Of a DNA stretch of 64,000 nt, positions 1-9,742 are shown piece after piece. This DNA is from Paralithodes platypus (Eukaryota > Arthropoda > Malacostraca > Decapoda > Lithodidae): the NCBI GenBank assembly GCA_032716605.1, contig CM064509.1, positions 48,257,302 to 48,321,301 on the forward strand, read 5' to 3'. Position numbers and translations under genes: made by a program. Position 1 is the first letter of the stretch; the number at the start of each line of letters is the position of its first letter. The notes below the pieces were generated by a model. It did no database searches. It was not told the origin of the DNA and was given only the letters and a program-made list of their open reading frames with translations.

Positions 1-1260
1 GGCTATATAAGCATCGCATCGTGATATTACGTTTAGCAAGGCTATGGATACCTTGTCGATGTAAGTATTATAGTACCGGTATCTGAATAATTGCAATGTT
101 TAAACAGTGCAACAAGGTTAATAGCATTATATATACTGGATGAATTATATGTGAGTACCGGTATGCGTTAAAATAGTTACTACTATGGATGACGTCTGAG
201 GAATCACACACACAACGAAAGCCTGTCCATTCACTGCGGTTTGGTAGTGTTTCTTTACATTCTTAATTAGGTAATAGCTATCCGTTTTAACCCTTCTGGG
301 CGGCGCCCGGCTATTGTCGAATTAAAAAAATGGGGCCTATGGGCGGGGCCCGGCTATTGTCGAATGCAATTTTGAGCACGTAATGTGCTCTGAGAGAGAG
401 CGGAGCGGTGGGAGGAGCGTAGATTACCTCCTGACCACTCGCCACGGCCGCCGTGGACCTACTGAGATTTACTCCACTTACATCCACCCTCACTCCCTCG
501 CTACATACGTAATTATATAAAGAAATTGCCGTATTTTACCATTTTTGCCCTTCGGTTGCACGATCGTTGCAAAACAACCAGTGATCGTAGAAGGATGGTT
601 CGGGTGTCATTGGAAAGCTCAATTTATGCCCTTTCAGGGATACATACTTGTATTAAGCTCTGGGTCTTGTTTATACATGGAAAAGAGCACGGAATCAACC
701 CCATTTATGGTAAAAAAAAAATGCTTGGCGGTACATAGAAATTACCGCCTAGGCCGCTCTTAAGGTGTTAATGTAGATACAAGAGGGAATAAACAACCAA
801 TGGCATTTGTTGTCATTTCATATAAAATTTTATAGAATGAATCGTAGAGTAGCATAACAACAGCACGCTAATTTTACATGGCAGACTGAGTGAAGCATCT
901 ATTGGTTCGAAACGTGTGTTCGTACATGTGCGGCCTTGTGATAGTTAAAGTGGGCTGTCGTCCAAAACAATACTCACCCAATGTCTGGGCCCTATCCAGG
1001 TGTCTCAGAAACTGCGGTTTCTGACTGCACACACGTTATTTTGAACAAAAAATACAAGAATGATATGTCAAATTGTTTGCAATGAAATACTCTATCAGGA
1101 TATATGTATGAATTTAGTCTTTACTTCACTTTTGATAAGGATAATACGTTAACTGCGAAAAGAGTGGGACAATTTATTTTAAATTGCTTATATTATGATA
1201 ATTTTCCCCTTTCTTTTATACAAAACATAAAAGTTATTTTAATACATCAAAAAATGCCCC
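1..1260. repeat. Segmental duplication, copy 1
   Basis: This stretch is a direct, nearly identical copy of 7096-8357 with a few substitutions and small indels. It contains the right half of a Tc1/mariner-like element (right end GGTTTCTGACTG at about 1027) with an embedded TTAA-flanked MITE (287-771). It then contains the inner part of the left arm of the large inverted-repeat element. The match is cut by the N gap. No gene of its own is recognisable; the short frames inside it are spurious. Confidence 0.85.
287..771 (-). mobile_element. TTAA-flanked piggyBac-like MITE, family B, copy 1
   Basis: A 485 bp non-coding unit bounded by TTAA on both sides. One end reads TTAACCCTTCTGGGCGGCG. The complement of the other reads TTAACACCTTAAGAGCGGCC. 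These form an imperfect terminal inverted repeat of about 15 bp. A TTAA target duplication with a CCYT-like start is the hallmark of piggyBac-type elements. The whole length aligns, in reverse orientation and diverged, to the MITEs at 32452, 48707 and 51135. No transposase is present, so it depends on an autonomous partner elsewhere. Confidence 0.8.
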
Positions 1261-1261
1261 T

Positions 1262-1361
1262 NNNNNNNNNNNNNNNNNNNNNNNNNNNNNNNNNNNNNNN
1301 NNNNNNNNNNNNNNNNNNNNNNNNNNNNNNNNNNNNNNNNNNNNNNNNNNNNNNNNNNNNN
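1262..1361. other. Assembly gap (100 N)
   Basis: Exactly 100 unknown bases, the usual placeholder for a gap of unknown size. It sits where the duplicated segment 1-1260 breaks off and AT microsatellite begins, so the true junction is not known. Confidence 0.99.
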
Positions 1362-1419
1362 TATACAGTATAATGTATATATATTATATATATATAAATA
1401 TATATATATATACTGCACG

Positions 1420-2049
1420 CGGTGAATTGCCTATGATAACGCTCTTCAAATCTCTAGTGCTACCGCGGCTTGAATACTGTAGCGTATTAACATCCCCATA
1501 CAAAGCAGGTGAAATAAATGACGTAGAGAGTGTACAAAGAAATTTCACTTCGCATATAAGTTCGATAAAACATCTACACTATTGGGAGCGTTTAAGAGCA
1601 CTGAATCTGTACTCACTGGAACGTAGAAGAGAACGTTACCTAATAATATACACGTGGAAAATCGCAGAGGGTTTAGTACCAAAACTACATACTCCGATAG
1701 TCATGAAATTCAGTGATAGGAGAGGCTGGGAATGCGAAATCCCCCGGATGAATAACAGGGGTGCTATGGGCTCTCTGTGAGAGGGCTGGTTATCACACAG
1801 AGGCCCACGTCTCTTCAACAAACTCCCACGGCGAGTAAGAGACATGAGGGACATCTCGTTAGACAACTTCAAGAGAGCCCTAGATGTCGAACTGCAAAAA
1901 GTGCCAGACGAGCCCATCCTCGCAAGGGAACGAGCTGTTGCTTCAAACAGTCTACTACACCAAATCACCACCCATAACGAGGGGCGTCGCGCTCCTTGGT
2001 GCCGCTAGAAGAGCGGCGAACACATCAAAAGGTAAGGTAAGGTAAGGTA
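1420..2049 (+). pseudogene. 5'-truncated LINE tail (CR1/jockey-like), with (AAGGT)n end
   Basis: This encodes the C-terminal end of a non-LTR retrotransposon polyprotein, downstream of the reverse transcriptase palm. Recognisable blocks are LFKSLVLPRLEYCS, then YWERLRALNLYSLERRRERY and YTWKIAEGLVPK, the conserved thumb-like region of these LINEs. The first frame stops near 1780. The homologous protein continues in another frame (LFNKLPRRVRDMRDISLDNF, then ALDVELQKVPDEP) to about 2000, so there is at least one frameshift. The element ends in a short run of AAGGT repeats (2029-2049), a 3' tail of the microsatellite type, and is followed by (TA)n. The 5' side starts in (TA)n after the gap. Clade assignment between CR1 and jockey is uncertain. 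Confidence 0.75.
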
Positions 2050-3591
2050 TATACAGTATATATAGTTATATACTCTATATTTATATATATTGTTACGTAT
2101 CTTGATCCTCAAGTGGTTAACTTGATGAATCTAGATAGCACAGAGATATATATTAAGGTATCAGTCAGCTGAAGGCAAAACAAAAGTAAAATCTAATAAC
2201 ATAAATTCCTGTTGTTGCTTCCTTTCCTTTTGGATCTTAGGACTTGGTATCCTTTATTGACTGATACGCTTTAATTATGAAAAATACTGAAACTAATTAA
2301 AGTCATGTAGTATTTATAAAGAATTATTATTTAACCGAAGCTTAGTAGGCTATGGTTATGAACCGAATAAGTTATAGCTAAAGAAGGACTATTAATTTTA
2401 TAAAAAGTCTTGAAAGATAAATATTAAAGTAAGAATTTTTCTGTCTCTTACCCTTTTTGAAATGAATAGATAGTTTTCTTCTATGTCCTTTTATTTATAT
2501 TTAATGTAATTATTCTTGGTTCTTGTCTTACGTTAATAGTATTATATTATTATTATCATCAGGAGTAATATCAAAGTCACACAAAAAGTTAGATATATAT
2601 TTAATAATTAGTTAAATGTATTTCTTAACCACGTAACATTGAGGTTTGATTATGAGTAAATAAAGTTACAGGATCGTTTCATAGATTCGATTCAGGTCTC
2701 ACTCAAATAATATGAAAAGCAAAATATAATATTTTGAAGCAAAAGAATTTTCTTCAGCTTAGGAAATCACTAGAAGTAATATTAACACAGCCATGTTAGT
2801 CTAAGGCGATATTACTAATACGAGACAATAGCATCACCGTACTAAGCACCATTAAGCAATGTAAGCTTAATTCAAAGAAAATGAAAGAACTCGTAAGTAT
2901 TAATATAAAACAATAGTATTACTTTCATCATAACCCAATTACTTAGAGAGGTTTGCTTTAGTCCACAAGTTAGTCAACTAAAATAGTTAAGTACATAATA
3001 ATAGCGTTAACGTTAATTCCCAATCAAATAGTTAAGTACATAAATAGTAGCGTTAACGTTAATTCGCAATCAAATAATAGTTAAACACATTACACACATT
3101 AAACACATCACGTTAATTCCCAATCACATATCTCACTAACCAACATAACAGTGTTTACAACACCGAACACACTTAACACACATTTAGTATAATCTGACTG
3201 ACAGTCACAATCCCATTATAATACTTCACCCCGTCTTCCTCCAGCTGCAAGTTCACCTTCCCCAACTCCAAATGAGACTGATTTGAATGCCCACAACTCG
3301 GGTCTTATATACCAAACAATGATGGTGTAGGAACGAATCAGGAGGCGAGTGATGGTGCGCGCTCCAATCATAGCTCCTCGAATCACATAACAGGTGTGTC
3401 GTCCACTCACAGCTCCTGGCGTCGATCATACGTCATAGCATCGGTCATCGAGGTATGGGGCGAGCTGGTATGGGGCGAGATGGTTTGCCCACTCGCTCGT
3501 TCGCTCGCTAGTCTGCTTCACCACTTGGGTAGTTTGGCTCCTTGAACTCTAATTCTAACTCTTAAATTAACATACAGGGCTCCGTATGTCA

Positions 3592-3593
<2 letters not shown>
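2050..3593. other. AT-rich stretch without recognisable gene
   Basis: No coding region is supported. About three imperfect ~48 bp tandem units lie at 2981-3130 (shared core GCGTTAACGTTAATTC). The segment 3230-3560 is less AT-rich and encodes nothing recognisable. Confidence 0.6.
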
Positions 3594-3641
<48 letters not shown>

Positions 3642-3651
3642 TATATATATA
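3594..3651. repeat. (TA)n microsatellite
   Basis: A nearly pure TA run of about 58 bp, interrupted once by AGAG. Confidence 0.95.
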
Positions 3652-4235
3652 CACCCTGTTCGGAAATTCCACCGACAAAAATATACAATATTATCACTGA
3701 AAAAAAAATGAAAATCTTGTACTAAATAACGTTTTTCCATATCTTGTACCAATAATGAGTTAGAGAGCATTTAATTATAATAATAAATGTGGGCCTAACC
3801 AGGGACAGAGACTTGTCCACACGTCCGAACACTGTTCCCCACCATTCCTCAGGTTGGACTTAACACCTGATTCGGAAAATTATTGATGAAGCACTTAAAA
3901 AAACTGAGTATTCTATCTTTTCATAGTAGCGAAATGAGGTGTACGTAAGTCCAAAAATACTACGTAACAATAATTGGAAATGTTTTTTATTTTACCAATG
4001 TAAATATGCTCGCCATATCATTTCTAACTTACTAAAAATAACTGGTGGTGAATAAAACGTTATTAACATATTAAATCCATGTCTCTTTATATCTAGCAAG
4101 TCCTGTACTACTAACCTAGCAAGTCTTGTAACTTGCTTTCAATGCAATTTAGGATTTGTTTTTCATTTGAAAATATTGTTTAAAATATTTGTATCTACCT
4201 ACTCTCTTATTTTGTCTGTGGATTTTCCGAGCACC

Positions 4236-4291
<56 letters not shown>

Positions 4292-6001
4292 ATGGGTGTA
4301 TGTACAGGGTGTCCGAAAATAGCCGTGCCAAACTTTAGGATTAGGTTAGAACAAAATTAATATTTTAAGCATCAAATGTTATATAGGCCAAATTCCAAAT
4401 TTTACTCGTTACAGAGATATTGCTTGTTTAAAATCACATTTTCTTTAGTATTTCTCCATGAGGCTGGCCTAGCTTACCACACCCCCCATCTAACTGCAAT
4501 TATTTTACCATTTTATATTATAATCTGAAAACATCCAACATTATTATAGACATAATATTATTAGGTCAAGGAAAGTTAAGGGTTGATTCTACATACAAAT
4601 ATTTACTCTTAGTTTTTATATTTGTAAATCTCTCTTCATAATGAGCATACACTTAGAATAATGATTACAATAAACAGGCTTTGAAAATGGGGTAGGTAGG
4701 CAAATAATTCAGCGATATAATTCTGGATGTAAAAAAAAACAAAAAAAAAAACACAATGTCTGCTCATAAAGTTTAGGAGCGTGAAAGAAAATATATTTGA
4801 CCGAGAGAGAAAAAAAGGAATATTTACTCGACTCCAATTTTGCAAATGGTCCACTGAGTCTAGCCTGGTATGTAATTGTAGTTGTAGTTGTTGTTGTTGT
4901 ATCGTTGTTGTGATTCTTGATGTTGTTGTTTGTTGTAGTGGTATTCATGTTGCAAATCAGCTGTTCATAGTGTAGTTTGTTGGTGGTAATATGGTGTTTT
5001 TGTTGTTATTGTTATATTTTATTATTTATGTGTAAGGAGGAAAAATTACAGACTGTTTGTGATTAGTGTACCTTCAGAACTTGTAATTGATAGAGAGTTA
5101 AGTTCAAGGTGTGTTGGAGTCAAAATACCTGTACACACGTAGGCTGAAGGAGATTAATTCGTATATTGATTTAAAGATGAACTAAAAGATGGTGTTCAAG
5201 AGTTTACCGGTTGAGTAAAGGAAAATCGAATCACTTCTGGATTAGAGTTGTTTTAATTTGTTGTTATTGTTGATATTGATGTTGTTTTGGCTGTGTTTGT
5301 TATTTGTGTATGTGTTTATTGTGAGTTAATATTTTAGTAGGGATTTAATAGGGAATTCTTTTGGCGAATACAACACGCTCACATCTATTCTCGGATGAGT
5401 CACTTTAACTTATTGTGGAGTGAATTTTACAAGGGTAAACTAAAAATTTTGGACAATATAAACAATGAAATGTACAACATACTCAATCACATACCCCACA
5501 GCTGGGGGTGGCCAAATAGAAACAGAGCCCGAATAGGAACAACACAACACTAACACAAAAACAAAACTAAAATCTCACGCACACATCTAGGTCGCCCAGG
5601 AGAAGACCCAGAGGCCCAAGTCCATTTTGTGGTCCCCAGCTAAGACACCCAGGTTCCAGGCCTCCCGGAGGTGTTCGGTCTCAGCAGGCAGACACACAGT
5701 GAAGCTTACCACCATAATGCCTGCCCACCCACCCACCTTACTTCCAGGCATGGCCCTTCACAAGATAGAGCGGCTCCCTGGGCCAGGCATCTGACGGACT
5801 ATTATCTAGTCCAACTGGCACTTGGCCCCCTCTTCGTATGACTGTGTTATCGCTTGTCTGTTCACAAGCATTCTCAATTCATTCCTATTCATTACCACTT
5901 CTCTTGCCTGTTCTACAGTCTTCTCTCTACCAATCAACGCTTGTACTACACCATTTCTCCATCTCTAGTCCAGGAGCAGAAACCGATACAACTTAGGTTA
6001 A
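3652..6001. other. Stretch without recognisable gene; (TG)n at 4245-4291
   Basis: A pure (TG)n run lies at 4245-4291 and degenerate GTT repeats at 4870-5010. A GC-richer piece at 5500-5830 has no recognisable frame. Nothing here supports a gene. Confidence 0.6.
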
Positions 6002-6183
6002 TTCAACATACCCTACAGAAAAGGTTTGTCTTGACAGGGTGCTAGGAAAGACCATTTGGAACACTCCCAAGTAGTATGTGGTTCAAAATAGTGGTATCAC
6101 TTAAAAACTATAGACGATTTTTAATAATTAATGAGAACAAATATTAATTTTATTGTGTAGTAACTTCACTTTGTTTACAGGTA

Positions 6184-8124
6184 CAGTCAGAAACCGCAAT
6201 TTATGAGGCACTTTGATAGGGCCCGGACATGTGGAGCTCATCTATTCTGGACGACAGCCCTCTTTATCTATCACAAGGTCGCATACCTATGAACACACGT
6301 TTAGAACCAATAGATGCTTTACTCAGTCTGCCATGTACAATTATAATGCTGCTGTTATGATATGATACGCATTCATATATTTATGGATATACTGTACAAT
6401 TGACAAAAATACCTTTATTACATTCCCTTACGTATCTACTGTAATTATGGACAGGAATATTACCATATATTTTAAAAGATTAAAAATTTAAATAAATACT
6501 TCCAAATTGATGCCCCACGAGAATGGCTCGGGTTTCAACCTTAAACGTGTCATTGGGTGTTATGACATTTGATAGTTTAGGTTAGCTCTCTCGTCCCTCA
6601 CCCCGCAGAGAGCTGACTTCATTGCCATATTCGGTTCCCTGTGACCACGTTATGTATACTTGTATTCATTTCGAAGAGGAGGATATTCAGTATTAAAGTG
6701 TAAATGTTTACCTTGCATTGGTGTGTAATAAACAGTTGTTGTGTAAAGTATCGATGGCAATTATGATGTGAATTGCTAGTTACGATTAGTCGAGTGCGTG
6801 TGTTTGTGTGTAAGTGAACCGATGTGTGTTGTAATAAACATAATGCTCTACAGTAGGTGACAAATACTGAGAACAGAAGTATCTGCTTCATGACATACAA
6901 CACAACGAACTATGCAATGTAATATTGCATGTTATCACCTGGTTATGAAATTCAGGTGTGAAACGGCAATGAGTTATCAGTAGTGATATATGGGGGGTAT
7001 TATGTAATACCACACAAAGTTAAGCTTCGGACGCTGATAGGTTTATATATTCGGAATTAATTTAGTAAACAAATTATATAACACTCTAAAGGGTAACGCT
7101 TATATAAGCATCGTATCGTGATATTACGTTTAGCAAGGGCTATAGATACCTTTTCGATGTTAGTATTATAGTATCTGATATATTGCAATGTTTACACAGT
7201 GCAACAAGGTTAATAGCATGACATAAAATGGATGAATTATATGTGAGTACCGGTATGCGTTAAAATAGTTACTACTATGGATGACGTCTGAGGAATCACA
7301 CACACAACGAAAGCCTGTCCATTCACTGCGGTTTGGTAGTGTTTCTTTACATTCTTAATTAGTTAATAGCTATCCGTTTTTAACCCTTCTTTGGCGGCGC
7401 CCGGCTATTGTCGAATTAAAAAAATGGGGCCTATGGGCGGGGCCCGGCTATTGTCGAATGCAATTTTGAGCACGTAATGTGCTCTGAGAGAGAGCGGAGC
7501 GGTGGGAGGAGCGTAGATTACCTCCTGACCACTCGCCACGGCCGCCGTGGACCTACTGAGATTTACTCCACTTACATCCACCCTCACTCCCTCGCTACAT
7601 ACGTAATTATATAAAGAAATTGCCGTATTTTACCATTTTTGCCCTTCGGTTGCACGATCGTTGCAAAACAACCAGTGATCGTAGAAGGATGGTTCGGGTG
7701 TCATTGGAAAGCTCAATTTACGCCCTTTCAGGGATACATACTTGTATTAAGCTCTGGGTCTTGTTTATACATGGAAAAGAGCACGGAATCAACCCCATTT
7801 ATGGTAAAAAAAAAATGCTTGGCGGTACATAGAAATTACCGCCTAGGCCGCTCTTAAGGTGTTAATGTAGATACAAGAGGGAATAAACAACCAATGGCAT
7901 TTGTTTGTCATTTTCATATAAAATTTTATAGAATGAATCGTATCGTAGCATAACAACAGCACGCTAATTTTACATGGCAGACTGAGTGAAGCATCTATTG
8001 GTTCGAAACGTGTGTTCGTACATGTGCGGCCTTGTGATAGTTAAAGTGGGCTGTCGTCCAAAAACAATACTCACCCAATGTCTGGGCCCTATCCAGGTGT
8101 CTCAGAAACTGCGGTTTCTGACTG
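6184..8124. mobile_element. Tc1/mariner-like non-autonomous element with ~200 bp TIRs
   Basis: The ends are CAGTCAGAAACCGC and its complement GCGGTTTCTGACTG. Inverted similarity extends about 200 bp (6184-6380 against 7930-8124). The left flank is TA (6182-6183) and the right flank is CA, which I read as a mutated TA duplication. The right arm of the large element at 15215-15235 preserves the uninterrupted site, with ACCTGTGAATAAAG directly joined to the segment that ends at 8125 in the left arm. The interior encodes no transposase and carries a nested TTAA MITE at 7380-7865. Superfamily assignment rests on the TA target and the CAGT start only. Confidence 0.65.
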
Positions 8125-8357
8125 CACACACGTTATTTTGAACACAAAATACAAGAATGATATGTCAAATTGTTTGCAATGAAATACTCTATCAGGATAT
8201 ATGTATGAATTTAGTCTTCTACTTCACTTTTGATAAGGATAATACGTTAACTGCGAAAAGAGTGGACAATTTATTTTTAAATTGCTTATATATTATGATA
8301 ATTTCTCATTTCTTTTATACAAAACATAAAAGTTATTTTAATACATCAAAAAATGCC
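7096..8357. repeat. Segmental duplication, copy 2
   Basis: Direct copy of 1-1260 at about 7.1 kb distance. It includes the same MITE at the same site, so the duplication postdates that insertion. Confidence 0.85.
7380..7865 (-). mobile_element. TTAA-flanked piggyBac-like MITE, family B, copy 2
   Basis: The same element as at 287-771, duplicated along with its surroundings. TTAA bounds both ends and it is nested in the mariner-like element. Confidence 0.8.
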
Positions 8358-9372
8358 CCTACTATTCTATTATAAATTGTGAACAAATTAGCATGATACA
8401 TACATTATTATTACCATAGGAGGGAGATGAGTATCATGTTCCAATAGTCGGCTCGCATCTGACAATTTGGGAGACACTCAGAGCACTTCCACATTTACTT
8501 GTTTGAATGTATCCATACCTTTTGAACATTAATACAGACATGAAATTAGGCATCAATGTTGTGGGTGCACCTTGTTTTCAGGAAAATAAAGTTGTATTGA
8601 GAATCAAATATGGCGGTAATCTTTCAAGATGGCCACCATAGCGTCTTAGCAAATATCACATACTCACCTTCAGTTTCTCTTTCTTTAAATAAGTTGGATT
8701 ACATGGTTGGATTTGATTAATATCAATATTTGTTTACAAATTCTCCTAAGACATTTATGCTGTTTCAAAAATTCATTCTTCATTTTTAGTATATATTAAA
8801 CACACATTTTTGGTAGTATTCAGCAACACATGATACTGATAATGAAATTAGTTTTGTATAGCTATACTTCTGTATACAGACTTTTGATGGTGTTGTGATG
8901 ATTAAACATATGGCTGACTCCTCTATTTTTTATATATTTCTTATGTTTAATTTCATACTGAGAAAACAGCATGGCTAGCACAAAGAACCAGGAATTGTTG
9001 GATTTGTTGCCTACAAAAATATGGAGACTTTTGGACTTCAACAAGTGCATTATTTGTCAATTAGACTTTAGTGAAAAACTGAGAAGACCAAGAGTAGTAT
9101 CAATTCAGACACTTGTTGCAGCACTTGAACGTAGGCAGGATGATGTTTATGAACGTTTGAAGGCCAATCTTGGCACGCTTTCCACTGATGATGTTCAGTG
9201 GCACTCAAACTGCTATGAAAGATGCACCAGCAAAGAAAATATCTGATATATGCACAAGACAAAATCTGTTGAAGCCTCTGTCAAAAGTAACGGTATGATA
9301 AAAGTACAGCAGATGTATCAACAACTAGGGTATCATGAACCCAGTCATCACCACCCACTGACTGGTCTGTAG

Positions 9373-9742
9373 GGAGGCCATGTAGTGCTGGTGCGATGAT
9401 GATGGCGTGTGGATGGATATGCGCATGCGGGACGACTTTGATTATTTTTTCTTCAGAATATATTTTATATGTATTAGACTAACTTAACTAACATAACCTA
9501 ACCTAAACTAACTTAATTTTCTATAGTAAAAATACAAGCACAAAAATATTATATTGTGCTGGGATCGAACGCTAAACGTCTTGGGTGGAAGGCCTAACCG
9601 TTACCTCTGAGCTACGAGACGGCTTGCTGGACGTGTTTTGACAGGCTTATTTAAAGGAGAGAATTTCAAAGTCATCGGGTCGCGCATGCGCAGAGCCACA
9701 CGGCACCACCACACCAGCACCGGCGCTCCGTACATGGCCTCC
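9373..9742. mobile_element. Fold-back MITE with tRNA-like insert
   Basis: The ends GGAGGCCATGTA and TACATGGCCTCC are complementary. Inverted similarity extends about 70 bp inward (GCATGCG blocks at 9424 and 9692). It interrupts the CXC-family gene between its first and second coding pieces. The interior includes a tRNA-like segment on the minus strand. No clear target duplication was found. Confidence 0.6.
9558..9621 (-). other. tRNA-derived (SINE-like) sequence
   Basis: Read on the minus strand, it has an A-box-like TAGCTCAGAGGT and, 40 bases on, a B-box GTTCGATCCC. The acceptor stem does not pair, so this is a tRNA pseudogene or SINE head, not a functional tRNA. Confidence 0.5.

Noticed and set aside
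311..763. Short frames repeated at 7405-7857 and related frames at 32480, 48707 and 51163
   Set aside because: All lie inside copies of the non-coding TTAA MITE and are not conserved as proteins between families A and B.
2091..2639. Possible solo LTR (TGTTACGTATC ... CACGTAACA)
   Set aside because: The ends match the TGTTAC/GTAACA pattern, but no target duplication, second copy or LTR-like internal features are visible. Chance in AT-rich DNA is likely.
5500..5830. GC-richer block as a possible exon
   Set aside because: No open frame with recognisable protein similarity and no convincing splice sites.
9490..9512. CCTAACCTAA, arthropod telomere-like motif (TTAGG)n
   Set aside because: Only two units, inside a MITE; not a telomeric or interstitial telomere array.
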